Assembly (NCBI GenBank): GCA_052298855.1
Contig: DAVZXP010000001.1
Span: forward strand, 124,001-188,000
Reading direction: 5' to 3'
Length of the DNA: 64,000 nt
Source: Fimenecus sp052298855
GTDB taxonomy: Bacteria > Bacillota > Clostridia > Oscillospirales > Acutalibacteraceae
Within the stretch, counting starts at the first letter, position 1. Every line of letters starts with the position of its first letter. The notes under the pieces are model-generated. The model did no database searches and had not been told where the DNA came from. It saw nothing but the letters and a program-made list of their open reading frames with translations. A program made the position numbers and the translations under genes. Of the stretch, positions 42,760 to 51,895 are shown one piece after another.

Positions 42760-44403
42760 ATGAGGAAAGCGAGGCGTTACCCCGTGAAGCGAAGCAGGAA
42801 GCAAATACTTTGTGCGATATTCGTTTTTGCGATTATTGCGGCGGCTTACGGCTGCCGTACACTTACACTGCTCGATATCGGCGGCAAAGAATACAATTTC
42901 ATCCGTGCAGGGCTTTATTTGCTGTTGTTTTCCGCATGGGGCTTTTCTCTTGACAGGCGCATAATTCAAAAGCAGGTGCTTCATTATCTGCGTATGATTT
43001 CTGCGCTTATTATTATTTGGCTTTCCTTACGCACCGTGAAATATGAGCTTGTCAGCGATCCCACCGCATCAAGATATTTATGGTATCTTTATTATCTTCC
43101 CATGCTTTTTATTCCGCTGTTCGGAGTGTTTATCGCCATGACGTTGGGAAAATCCGAAAACTACCGTCTTACCGAAAAAACGGGTATGCTTGCGATTATC
43201 CCGTCGGTGCTTTTCTTGTTTGTCATTACAAACGACCTGCACCAATTTGTGTTTGCCTTTAGCGGTGCTCCGAGTAATCCGAGCAACGGCTTTACGCACC
43301 AACCGATTTACTATGCCTGCCTTGTGTGGATAGTCGGCTGTATGACCTTTACATTAGCCTGCCTGTTCAAGAAAAGCCGTATTCCCTACGGCGACAAAAG
43401 GCGGCTGACTCCGTTTTTGCTCGGCTGTGCAATTGTTCTGTACGGTCTTTTATACCTATTAGGCTTTGGCTTTATACGCCGTTGGCTCGGAGATATGAAC
43501 GTAACCTTTTGCCTTTTGTATGCGGCGATTTACGAAAGCTGTATTCAATGCAGAATGATACAGTCGAACGACAACTATGATGAGCTGTTCCGCATTTCGG
43601 GAATAGGCAGCTACATAGCCGACAGCGACGGCAATATCATTTTACGCTCTGACAGCGCAGAAAATATCGCAGAGTTTCCCATCCTCGAAAAGCCCGTTAT
43701 ATATCACGGAAATATGCGTGTCTCCTCCGCAAAAATAAGCGGCGGATACGTTGTTTGGCAAACGGACGTCGGCAGGCTTATGGCGTTGCAAAAAAGGCTT
43801 AACGTTACACGAAAGGAGCTTGAGGAAAACAAAAAGGCTCTCGAAGAGGCGTACCGTGTAAAAAAGGAACTGCACGAGCTTCGTGAGAAAAACCGAATAT
43901 ACGACACGCTTGAAATAAAGGCGAAAAAGCAGAGCGACTCCTTGAGTGCTATGCTTGAAAGCTGTAAAACCGCAGACGAGGCAGAGGCGACACGGCTTTT
44001 CAAAAAAATTACCGTTATCGGCTCATATATCAAGCGATTTGCAAACCTGAATTTCCTCGGTGCAGAGTATGAGTTGCTTCCGAAGCAGGAAATACGCCTC
44101 ACGTTTGATGAAACCGTGCGAGCTTTGAGCTTCTATGGCGCACAGGCGGCGGCTATATATCAGATGACAAAGCCTATGAACTGCGACGCCGCAATTTTCT
44201 TCTATGAATTTTTGGAAAACGTCATTGAAAAAACTCTCGACGGCTTGCAGTCGATTGTAATTACCGTTTTTGACGGCGAAATGCGATTGTCGGTTGAATG
44301 TGATACCGATTTTTCCGAATTTATCTCCGAGCGTTGCTCTGTTATTTTTGAGGACGGCTCGTGGCTTATAACAGTACGTTGCGGAGGTGACGGTGATGCC
44401 TAA
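42760..44403 (+). CDS. 7TM sensor protein with degenerate kinase-like C-terminus
   Basis: A 547-residue membrane sensor. Seven predicted transmembrane helices fill residues ~10-265 (for example LWYLYYLPMLFIPLFGVFIA and PFLLGCAIVLYGLLYLLGFG), like the histidine kinase N-terminal 7TM region. A PAS-like segment follows (GIGSYIADSDGNIILRSDSA), then a long coiled coil (RKELEENKKALEEAYRVKKE) and a HATPase-like end without a clear N-box Asn or G-box. It probably senses a signal but does not itself phosphorylate. Start uncertain: ATG 42760 or TTG 42736, neither with a good ribosome site. The next gene, a soluble kinase, overlaps its end by 8 bases. Confidence 0.75.
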   Translation: MRKARRYPVKRSRKQILCAIFVFAIIAAAYGCRTLTLLDIGGKEYNFIRAGLYLLLFSAWGFSLDRRIIQKQVLHYLRMISALIIIWLSLRTVKYELVSDPTASRYLWYLYYLPMLFIPLFGVFIAMTLGKSENYRLTEKTGMLAIIPSVLFLFVITNDLHQFVFAFSGAPSNPSNGFTHQPIYYACLVWIVGCMTFTLACLFKKSRIPYGDKRRLTPFLLGCAIVLYGLLYLLGFGFIRRWLGDMNVTFCLLYAAIYESCIQCRMIQSNDNYDELFRISGIGSYIADSDGNIILRSDSAENIAEFPILEKPVIYHGNMRVSSAKISGGYVVWQTDVGRLMALQKRLNVTRKELEENKKALEEAYRVKKELHELREKNRIYDTLEIKAKKQSDSLSAMLESCKTADEAEATRLFKKITVIGSYIKRFANLNFLGAEYELLPKQEIRLTFDETVRALSFYGAQAAAIYQMTKPMNCDAAIFFYEFLENVIEKTLDGLQSIVITVFDGEMRLSVECDTDFSEFISERCSVIFEDGSWLITVRCGGDGDA

Positions 44404-45340
44404 AATAAAGTTACTGCGCCGAAATGCAGTAAAAGAGGGCTTTGACAGGCTGCCGCTTGCCGTTTGCTTTTTCAATACAAAGGGTATTCCCGTTTTGTGC
44501 AATTTGCAGATGTACCGCCTGAGCCGATATTTGCTCGGAAGCGATTTGCAATATCTCGGCGAAATGGAAATGGCTTTGAATTCTCCGCCGACGGGCGTTA
44601 CGCCGACAGAACGCACGGAAAGCACCTATATTTTCCCCGACAAAACGGTGTGGCAGTTTGAAAAAAGCGTTGTTACCGATGGCAAGGGAAGCTCATATAT
44701 CCGTCTTATGGCGGCGGACGTTACGGAGCTTCACAATGCGTTGCTCATGCAGGAGCAGGAAAACAAGCAGCTGCGAAAAGATGCAATGGAGCTCGCCGAG
44801 TTGTCCGAAAATGCGCAGGCGGTTGCACGTGAAAAGGAACGTCTTTCGGCAAAATCAGCCTTGCACGACAGCCTTGCCGCTTGCCTTACCGTTACAAAGC
44901 AGTATGTCGGCGGAAATCTAAAAAACATATCCCGTGAGCAGATTATAAGCGAGTGGGAGCACAGTATCGCCTTTCGCAATATGGGTAAAATGACCGCAAA
45001 GGAGCGACTTTTATCGCAGGCTGAAAAAAGCGGCATTAAATTGAGAGCCGACGGCGTGAAATTGCCCGACGAATATTCTGATATTTTGTATTCCGCAATA
45101 GTCGTAACGTTGAACAATGCCGTGCAGTATGCGAAAGCGACGGAGCTTCATATAACCGTAACGCAAAGCGAAAATTATTATATTATTTCAATCAGAAATG
45201 ACGGCATACCTCCCGAAAAGGAAATTGTCGAGGGCGGAGGACTTACAAACCTGCGCCGCAAGGTCGAAAAAACAGGCGGATATATGCGTGTGCAGAGCTT
45301 ACCCGACTTTGTACTGCGTATTGGCGTGCCGAAGCTGTAA
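44396..45340 (+). CDS. soluble NarL-type sensor histidine kinase
   Basis: A 314-residue cytoplasmic kinase. A PAS-like N-terminal part (LPLAVCFFNTKGIPVLCNLQ) is followed by a coiled coil, a HisKA_3-type helix (SALHDSLAACLTVTKQYVGG with the putative phospho-His), and a HATPase_c domain (VTLNNAVQYAKATELHITVT; SIRNDGIPP; GGGLTNLRRKVEKTGGYM). No membrane segment is present, so it likely receives its signal from the 7TM protein encoded directly upstream. GGAGGTGA precedes the ATG at 44396. Confidence 0.85.
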   Translation: MPKIKLLRRNAVKEGFDRLPLAVCFFNTKGIPVLCNLQMYRLSRYLLGSDLQYLGEMEMALNSPPTGVTPTERTESTYIFPDKTVWQFEKSVVTDGKGSSYIRLMAADVTELHNALLMQEQENKQLRKDAMELAELSENAQAVAREKERLSAKSALHDSLAACLTVTKQYVGGNLKNISREQIISEWEHSIAFRNMGKMTAKERLLSQAEKSGIKLRADGVKLPDEYSDILYSAIVVTLNNAVQYAKATELHITVTQSENYYIISIRNDGIPPEKEIVEGGGLTNLRRKVEKTGGYMRVQSLPDFVLRIGVPKL

Positions 45341-45358
45341 ATATCATAGGGGGTATTT

Positions 45359-46006
45359 ATGAAAAAAGTATTGATAGTCGAGGATCAGGCACTTGCAAGG
45401 AGCTATCTTATTTCCTGCGTTGAAAAATGTGCCGATTGCGAGGTTGCGTGTGCGTTGACCTGCGCCGAAACAGCACCCCAAAAATGTGACGAGGGCGATA
45501 TTGCGCTTGTGCTTATGGATATTTGCACGGAGCGAGACTCGGACGGTCTTGCCGCCGCAGAGAAAATCAAAAAACAGCATCCGAGCATAAAGGTCGTTAT
45601 GGTTACCTCTATGCTTGAGGGGCGATTTCTTGACAGGGCGAAGCAAATCGGCGCAGACAGCTTTTGGTACAAGGACGCACCCTCGGAGGATTTGGTAAGC
45701 GTTATCGAGGGGACGCTTGCAGGCAAGGCATATTGGCCCGACAGTACGCCCCACGTTCAGCTCGGACGTGCGCTTTCGTGCGATTTATCCGATCAGGAGC
45801 TTGAAACCCTGCGTTTACTGTGCGAGGGCAACAGCAATGCGGAAATTGCCGAAAAGCTGAATATTGCGGAGTCGTCGGTACGCACCTATATAAACCGTAT
45901 GCTTACGAAAACGGGCTATGAAAGCCGCAACCGCTTGGTTATTGCCGCCGTCAGCAAAAGGCTTATCGTGCCGAGAAATCAGCTTGACCCCTCACAGGAA
46001 ATATAA
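45359..46006 (+). CDS. LuxR/NarL-type response regulator
   Basis: A 215-residue response regulator. Receiver domain residues 1-120: acidic pocket VLIVEDQ, phospho-acceptor Asp in VLMDICTERDSDG, conserved Thr/Ser VMVTSM and Lys WYKDAP. C-terminal LuxR-type HTH (LSDQELETLRLLCEGNSNAE, IAEKLNIAESSVRTYINRML). It should be phosphorylated by the kinase just upstream and may control the nearby surface-protein genes. AGGGGG precedes the ATG. Confidence 0.93.
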   Translation: MKKVLIVEDQALARSYLISCVEKCADCEVACALTCAETAPQKCDEGDIALVLMDICTERDSDGLAAAEKIKKQHPSIKVVMVTSMLEGRFLDRAKQIGADSFWYKDAPSEDLVSVIEGTLAGKAYWPDSTPHVQLGRALSCDLSDQELETLRLLCEGNSNAEIAEKLNIAESSVRTYINRMLTKTGYESRNRLVIAAVSKRLIVPRNQLDPSQEI

Positions 46007-46051
46007 AAAACGGCAGTCAAGGCTGCGTGTTCACAATTTGTTTACAATTAC

Positions 46052-46096
46052 AGGCTCATTTGTCCTCACTTTTGAGGACAGACAGAGCCTTTTTTA
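46052..46096 (+). terminator. terminator after the response regulator
   Basis: Outer stem AGGCTC/GAGCCT encloses TGTCCTCA/TGAGGACA and is followed by TTTTTTATTT. Confidence 0.85.
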
Positions 46097-46154
46097 TTTG
46101 ATACAATAAAGTTGCAGGAATATACTTATTTGCCATCGAAAGGAGGGTAGTGCG

Positions 46155-46538
46155 ATGCAGAAAATTATAGTAGATATGCAGAACTTCCTGTTTGCCGATG
46201 CGGTTGCGACCGCCTTTGAAAATTCGGAATACGACATTGAGGTCGTAAGTGCCGAAACCCCCGATGATACGGCAGAGCTTTGCAGGCTGTATAAGCCCGA
46301 GGTACTGATAATGGAGGTTACGGGCTACCCTCCGTGGCGATTAAGCGAACGGTTGAAGCTTCGGGAAACGGTGCTCTCGGAGTGTCCCGAATGTAAGATT
46401 GCTCTTATCGTTGACTCGAACACCGAGAAGCAGACGGCAAAGGCAATCAGAGACGCAAAGAAAAACGGCATAATCGACCAGTTTTTCTACGGCTCTATGA
46501 CGGCGGAATACTTAATGGATCAAGTGTACGCCATGTAA
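46155..46538 (+). CDS. degenerate receiver-domain protein
   Basis: A 127-residue single-domain protein with a CheY-like layout: MQKIIVDMQNFLFADAVATA, a strand ending VLIMEVTG where the phospho-acceptor Asp would lie, and IALIVDSN. The Asp is replaced by Glu and the N-terminal acidic pair is reduced to one Asp, so it is a pseudo-receiver possibly mimicking the phosphorylated state. AAAGGAGGG precedes the ATG. It stands between the two-component genes and the large dockerin protein. Confidence 0.6.
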   Translation: MQKIIVDMQNFLFADAVATAFENSEYDIEVVSAETPDDTAELCRLYKPEVLIMEVTGYPPWRLSERLKLRETVLSECPECKIALIVDSNTEKQTAKAIRDAKKNGIIDQFFYGSMTAEYLMDQVYAM

Positions 46539-46586
46539 AAGGTTTACAAAATTACAGTTCATTTCACACTAAAGGGAGGAATCGAG

Positions 46587-49500
46587 ATGAAACCTAAAAG
46601 TGCAAGCAAAAAAATAATTAGCGTGCTACTGACGCTTATTATGCTTATCGGAATGCTTCCGCTTTCGATTATACCGACACAAGCGGCAAGCTATAACCCG
46701 TCTCCGAATTGGACGTCAATAAGCAACAAGGACGGAAACTATTTCGGACTCGGTGTTTTACAAACATTTTTAAGGCAACCCGACACCCAATATTTGAAGC
46801 TCACAAGTAACTTGAAATATGTCGGCGACGACGATTTCAAATTGAATATAACCGTTAAAGGCGTTAAGCACCTCGACCTGAACGGTCACGCGTTGGTTTA
46901 CGGTGTTGACAAAAGCGATTACTCTTGGTACAACCCTTTCATAACCATAGAAGAAGGTGCGGAGCTTTATATTTATGACTCCGCAGGCAAGGGCGGTTAC
47001 ATTCATTATGAGGGCAAGCTGACTAGCAAGGATGCCAGAATCCAGCGAACTCTCATAACTGTTAATAAAGGCGGAAAGCTTGTGGTCAACGGCGGAAAGC
47101 TTGAGGCAGGCCGTTCAAAGGAAATTTACGGCAAATGGTATTCGCAGGATGACGAATACACAGGAAATATCCGCCACCAAATTGTCGGATATGCAGTCAA
47201 GCTTAACGGAAACAGTACAGCCATACTCAACGGCGGCGAATTCTACGGCAGAGGCAGTGAGTTTGCTGCCATTTACGCCGACGATAATTCAACCCTTATT
47301 ATCAATGACGCATATATACAGGGTGCGGGCGGTGCACACGGTATATCATGTCTCAGAGCCAAAAACGTTTCTATTCGCAGTGTGGAAATCGACACAAAAA
47401 AGGTTACCCGTTATGCAGATTTCACTGACGCCGCCCCGAAAAGATATAGATACGGCGAATACGGTATGGCAATCAACGGAAAGTTAAGTGACTTAGTTGT
47501 AGGCAACGTAAAAATCACACAATCAGACCCTCATAAAACGGATGTTACCGGACGCAGAATTCATCAGTACGCAACCGTTACACCGGCAGAAACCGATACA
47601 AATGTCGGCTTGCAGCTGCAGGACCCCGGTTGGTCAACGTTCTCAACCGACACTACCAACCTCGTTACAGCCGGGGAAAGACGTGTAAGCATCAAGGACG
47701 GCTTCACACCGCATTACAGCGGCTATGAAAACGAACTGTTACGGGATTACAATAACAATACGGACTATATGATACTTTCCGAATGGCAGATTTTTGACAA
47801 AAACGGCAAAACAGCGGTAAGTAACCATCAGTCCTCTCAAGCCTCAAGCTATGCAGGCTTGGCGAAGTCGATTGATATGCGCCAATTCAAGGCTGTCAAC
47901 GGAACGGACGACTTAAAGCTTAAAAACGGCGAATTGTATGTGCTCCGCCTGACAATATACGAAATTTGGCGTGGCTACACGAAGCAGATGACGATAACAC
48001 GAACTGCCGAAATGAACTTCGGCGCAGCTCCCGACCTGTCGGGTCTTGACTTCGGCATATCCGCACAGCAGGACAGATCTGGCACAACCTTCAGCGTTAA
48101 TGTTACGCCGTCGGAGACAAACGGCATATTGCCGTACCTGCTCAATCGGTCAATCACATACGGATACGAATTGCCCAACAGCACGGCAGGTAATGTTTTA
48201 ATGGAAGAGTGTAGGTATTCCTCAACCTTTGATACAGTTTCCTTCGGTAATTTGCCGACAGGTAAGCAAACTATTGTCGCTCGCTTGCAGGGTAATGACG
48301 CTTTCGGCTTCAAGCAAGAATTTACGGCTCGGCAAAACATATTCGTTATGCCTCGAATCAGATTAGGCTTACTAAGCGGAGAATGGACATATTCATTACA
48401 ACCCGGCGACACATACGATACTATAAGCTACCACGAGTATCGATTGAGAGCCGTCAGCTCCGAAGAGCTTGCTTCGGCAGGACTTTCAGGCTCGAATATA
48501 TCGTGGGAAATGTGGAACAGCACACAGGGTAAGTGGGTTAATGCCAACAGCGGTATAAGCGGTGTCAGCAAAATGTCCACAGGCGAGCTTAAACTTACAG
48601 ACGGTCGCTCGGGCGCTTACCGTGCAAAGATTTATTACAACGGTCAGTGGTGGTATTCTCCGCAGGCATTCACCTTTGTCGGCAAGGACTACGGCTCAAC
48701 GCATAAAATCACGGCAACGGTTGACAGAACGGAAATGGAAAACACAAAAGCTAACTCCGCTACCGTATCAATTATGCCGAACTTTGACGGTGCCGATTGG
48801 GGCAAGCGTTGGCACGCATCTCTTATCATATATGAGGGCAACGTTCCGGCAGAGGCTTATGAGAAATTCAGAAACCACTCGTCTGCGAAGATTCTTCCCG
48901 ACGGCGGAATCAGCATAGCCTTCTCTGCATCAAAGCTCACAGCGAATAAAGAACCGTCCGTTCAAAAGCTAAACACGTGGTCAATCTTCCTGCTTCAAGG
49001 GGATAAGATTCCTACGGGTAAATACACCTTTGTTCCCTATGCAGAGGTTGAGGATACAAGCTACTCAGTCAAGGGTACACCCTTCACTATAACCGTAAAC
49101 AAGCGTATAACAGGTATGGATATTACGGCGGACGGTAAAAATGCTACCAACGGCAAGGGCACCACGGTTGACGATGCGCCAAAGGTTGTTATGGATACCT
49201 CAACTAACAAGATGAGGCTCAACAAGATTTACACACCGGCAGACGCAAATCTTCCAAACAAAAATGTTACTACCACCTGGTCATCAAGCAACACGAACAT
49301 TGCAACCGTTGACTCAGGCGGCGTTGTTACCGCAAAACGCCCCGGTACCGTTACAATAACGATGACCCACAAGGGCAAAATCGGTACGGAGGAAGTAAGC
49401 TACACCCGTTATCTAAAGGTAGTTGTTCCCATAGCAGAGGTACAATTCAGCGGCCCCGACTGGTATAAACAGCTCGGTAAAACCTACAAGGACGTTCAGC

Positions 49501-51356
49501 TGAACATTACAAAGGTACGCTGTGCCAACGGCGAATGGCTTGACGGCTCAACATATTTGACAAGTAAGCTCATTTCAAAGGGCACAAGAGACGGAAGCAA
49601 CAACTCTGTCGGCAGCGTTTATAATGATAAGGTTGCATACAACGACAACTATCGCATTTACTATGAGCTGACCCCGAAAAAAGGCTATCAGTTCCAGCTC
49701 AAAGACGCTGCGGAATTCGGTGATTACTATATCACTAACGATATGAAGCTTAAAATTACCCGAGTAGACTCAACCGATATGAACACCGCCGCAAATCAAG
49801 GCTATTTCGCTTTGAACTACAACGGACATTACTATGTACCCGAGTATGACACGGAGGAAGCATATCAGGCTCACAACTGCGGTATTTCAATCACAGAGGA
49901 TCTCCCCTGCCTGCGTGATCCGTCAGCTGTGTATATCGACACGGTAGCTGTTGAAACTGACGAGCCGAAGGAGGGCGACCTTCGTTACGGCGGAGAAATC
50001 CCCGAAAGCGACGACGAGCTTCAAAAGATAGGCACAGCCTACCATCCTATCAATATGAATAACGCTCGCATAATTACAATGATGGGCGAAAAGACGGTAG
50101 ACGGTCATGATTTAATCAGTCTCTCTCGCAGTATAAACTATAAGCTCAAAACTCCGCTTGTGGGCGGCGGTACTCCCTTTACGCCGCTTGCGGAGGGCGA
50201 GGCATCCAACAGCAACTACGGTTCTGAATACTATGATGTTATTTACGAAACCGATGCAAACGGAATGAAAATCAGCCGCACAAACCTTGAAAACACACGT
50301 TACGAAGCGGCGACCTACGCTCACTCTCTCAGGCTTTTGGCAGGCAAAACGGGACAGGACGGCAAGACCTACTACTTCGCTCCTGATGTAAAGCTGATAA
50401 TTAACGGCAGAGAGGTACAGCTTATAGATGATAACGGCACAAGCAGCGGATATAACGACGCTTCCGACATAACGGCAACCTACTATGTAACAGCCGACCC
50501 GAGACCTGCATTCGTAAACGGTACGGTATCGGGACTTACGGCACCCACAACAGACGAAATCCCTGCGACGACAGATGACCTTACCGTAATCGGAACGGAC
50601 TCAAAGGGTGTTACCACGGATAAAATGTATGCTTCTGGTCTTATTTGGTTCATTGACAAGAACGGAAACGGAAAATGGGACGAGGGCGAAACCTGTACCG
50701 CAGGCAACGGTCTTGCCGACGACGGAAAATTCTTGGGCGGTAAAGATTACAGCGCATATGTAATGCTCTCCGCCGAAGCAGAGGACGGACGAATAGACAA
50801 CACAGCGTTCACTCTCAAATTAAGCGACGTCGCAACACCCCTCAGCACAACCGAAGCAAAGGGTGCTTACAAATTCCCGAAAACGCAGTATATTCCGCCT
50901 GTGCTCAAGTTGACGGCTACGGGCACTCAATTAGGTGCTAAAATCGACAAGGCATTGGGTACGGAAAACTTCGCAGGCTTCGTTTACGGAGTTGACACGC
51001 TCAAAACAGGCACGGTGCTTGCCGACTGCCTGACCGCAGAGCTCGGCTTGGTTGAGGTTACCGCTAACGCTAACGGCGTATTGTCAACAGGCGCTTCCAT
51101 TCTCCTGAAGGATAAGGAGAAAAAGGTTTATGAAACCTACTCATACGTTTACTTCGGAGATATTAACGGAGACGGTGCGATTGACGCATTCGACGCATTT
51201 GCGATAGACAAGAGTATAAACAACCACTCAACGCTCGGCGACGCCTCCGCAGTAGCGGCAGACGTCAACGCAGACGGCGAAATCACAATCGCAGATATAT
51301 CCTTGATTATGAGTGCTGCCGTCAGCAGCGAGGATGTAATTTCACAGGCAAGATAA
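46587..51356 (+). CDS. large secreted protein with Ig-like domain and C-terminal dockerin
   Basis: A 1589-residue secreted protein. Signal peptide to about residue 33 (MLIGMLPLSIIPTQAAS). A beta-helix-like N-terminal region (VKHLDLNGHALVYG; GGKLVVNGGKLEAG; STAILNGGEFYGRG) is followed by several beta-rich domains, including a BIG2-type Ig domain around residues 865-945 (WSSSNTNIATVDSGGVVTAK). The C-terminus is a type I dockerin: GDINGDGAIDAFDAFAIDKS and AADVNADGEITIADISLIMS, the two Ca-binding repeats. Dockerins dock to cohesins in cellulosome-like complexes. No catalytic domain is recognised. AAAGGGAGGAAT precedes the ATG. Confidence 0.85.
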   Translation: MKPKSASKKIISVLLTLIMLIGMLPLSIIPTQAASYNPSPNWTSISNKDGNYFGLGVLQTFLRQPDTQYLKLTSNLKYVGDDDFKLNITVKGVKHLDLNGHALVYGVDKSDYSWYNPFITIEEGAELYIYDSAGKGGYIHYEGKLTSKDARIQRTLITVNKGGKLVVNGGKLEAGRSKEIYGKWYSQDDEYTGNIRHQIVGYAVKLNGNSTAILNGGEFYGRGSEFAAIYADDNSTLIINDAYIQGAGGAHGISCLRAKNVSIRSVEIDTKKVTRYADFTDAAPKRYRYGEYGMAINGKLSDLVVGNVKITQSDPHKTDVTGRRIHQYATVTPAETDTNVGLQLQDPGWSTFSTDTTNLVTAGERRVSIKDGFTPHYSGYENELLRDYNNNTDYMILSEWQIFDKNGKTAVSNHQSSQASSYAGLAKSIDMRQFKAVNGTDDLKLKNGELYVLRLTIYEIWRGYTKQMTITRTAEMNFGAAPDLSGLDFGISAQQDRSGTTFSVNVTPSETNGILPYLLNRSITYGYELPNSTAGNVLMEECRYSSTFDTVSFGNLPTGKQTIVARLQGNDAFGFKQEFTARQNIFVMPRIRLGLLSGEWTYSLQPGDTYDTISYHEYRLRAVSSEELASAGLSGSNISWEMWNSTQGKWVNANSGISGVSKMSTGELKLTDGRSGAYRAKIYYNGQWWYSPQAFTFVGKDYGSTHKITATVDRTEMENTKANSATVSIMPNFDGADWGKRWHASLIIYEGNVPAEAYEKFRNHSSAKILPDGGISIAFSASKLTANKEPSVQKLNTWSIFLLQGDKIPTGKYTFVPYAEVEDTSYSVKGTPFTITVNKRITGMDITADGKNATNGKGTTVDDAPKVVMDTSTNKMRLNKIYTPADANLPNKNVTTTWSSSNTNIATVDSGGVVTAKRPGTVTITMTHKGKIGTEEVSYTRYLKVVVPIAEVQFSGPDWYKQLGKTYKDVQLNITKVRCANGEWLDGSTYLTSKLISKGTRDGSNNSVGSVYNDKVAYNDNYRIYYELTPKKGYQFQLKDAAEFGDYYITNDMKLKITRVDSTDMNTAANQGYFALNYNGHYYVPEYDTEEAYQAHNCGISITEDLPCLRDPSAVYIDTVAVETDEPKEGDLRYGGEIPESDDELQKIGTAYHPINMNNARIITMMGEKTVDGHDLISLSRSINYKLKTPLVGGGTPFTPLAEGEASNSNYGSEYYDVIYETDANGMKISRTNLENTRYEAATYAHSLRLLAGKTGQDGKTYYFAPDVKLIINGREVQLIDDNGTSSGYNDASDITATYYVTADPRPAFVNGTVSGLTAPTTDEIPATTDDLTVIGTDSKGVTTDKMYASGLIWFIDKNGNGKWDEGETCTAGNGLADDGKFLGGKDYSAYVMLSAEAEDGRIDNTAFTLKLSDVATPLSTTEAKGAYKFPKTQYIPPVLKLTATGTQLGAKIDKALGTENFAGFVYGVDTLKTGTVLADCLTAELGLVEVTANANGVLSTGASILLKDKEKKVYETYSYVYFGDINGDGAIDAFDAFAIDKSINNHSTLGDASAVAADVNADGEITIADISLIMSAAVSSEDVISQAR

Positions 51357-51394
51357 CTGACATTTGAACCTTGTCGGTTATCGGGTAAAAACGA

Positions 51395-51427
51395 GGGTGT
51401 CGGGCAAGCTTCCCGACACCCTTTGAA
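51395..51427 (+). terminator. terminator after the dockerin protein
   Basis: A 10-bp perfect GC-rich stem GGGTGTCGGG / CCCGACACCC, followed by a short TTTGAATTTG tail. Confidence 0.75.
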
Positions 51428-51484
51428 TTTGTAAAAATTTTGATTTGAAAATGCGACGAATAAAACGGCAAAGCCTGCACAAGC

Positions 51485-51490
51485 TATAAT
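51485..51490 (+). promoter_or_regulatory. -10 element of the DUF1540 gene
   Basis: TATAAT lies 24 bases before the ATG of the small Cys-rich gene; a matching -35 is not clear. Confidence 0.4.
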
Positions 51491-51513
51491 TATCATCTAT
51501 GGGAGGTGATATT

Positions 51514-51672
51514 ATGGAAAATACAGGCGTTAAGTGCGACGTATGCGAGTGTGTATACAACACCGACGGATGCGGCTGTAACAAGACCGTCATTGAGGTA
51601 ACTCACGACTGCTCGTGCACAAATGAAAAGGTGCAAAATCCTCATTTCTGCAAGAGCTATGAAATGAAATAA
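51514..51672 (+). CDS. small Cys-rich DUF1540 protein
   Basis: A 52-residue protein with eight cysteines: VKCDVCECVYNTDGCGCNKT and HDCSCTNEK, ending PHFCKSYEMK. This is the DUF1540 pattern, widespread in Clostridia. GGGAGGTGA precedes the ATG. A metal- or redox-linked role is possible but not shown. It has its own promoter-like TATAAT and a downstream terminator. Confidence 0.85.
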   Translation: MENTGVKCDVCECVYNTDGCGCNKTVIEVTHDCSCTNEKVQNPHFCKSYEMK

Positions 51673-51685
51673 TCAATGAACGCAA

Positions 51686-51723
51686 AAAACGGAATGTGAA
51701 GTTCAAAATTCACATTCCGTTTT
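51686..51723. terminator. bidirectional terminator
   Basis: A 15-bp perfect stem AAAACGGAATGTGAA / TTCACATTCCGTTTT between the DUF1540 gene and the convergent feo operon. Confidence 0.95.
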
Positions 51724-51730
51724 GTCTATT

Positions 51731-51895
51731 TTACGTCTTATTGCCGTTTTCATTCCTTTTTGAGAGCGTACACGTCGCACAATCGCCCGAGCAGCCTACG
51801 CATTTGCCTTTTTTTCGACATTTTACGATATAAATAATTGCCGCCGCAACCGCTATCGCCAAAATCAAAATTACGATAATATCCGCCCTGCTCAT
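51731..51895 (-). CDS. FeoB-associated Cys-rich membrane protein
   Basis: A 54-residue protein: one transmembrane helix (IIVILILAIAVAAAIIYIV) followed by a Cys-rich tail CVGCSGDCATCTL, typical of the small proteins found after feoB in Firmicutes. The ATG at 51895 overlaps the feoB stop (ATGA), which decides against the longer frame from 51952. It probably assists ferrous iron uptake. Confidence 0.88.
   Translation of the reverse strand: MSRADIIVILILAIAVAAAIIYIVKCRKKGKCVGCSGDCATCTLSKRNENGNKT

Noticed and set aside
51149..51496. Minus-strand frame opposite the dockerin and its terminator
   Set aside because: It runs through the terminator stem and opposite the Ca-binding repeats, so it is a shadow.
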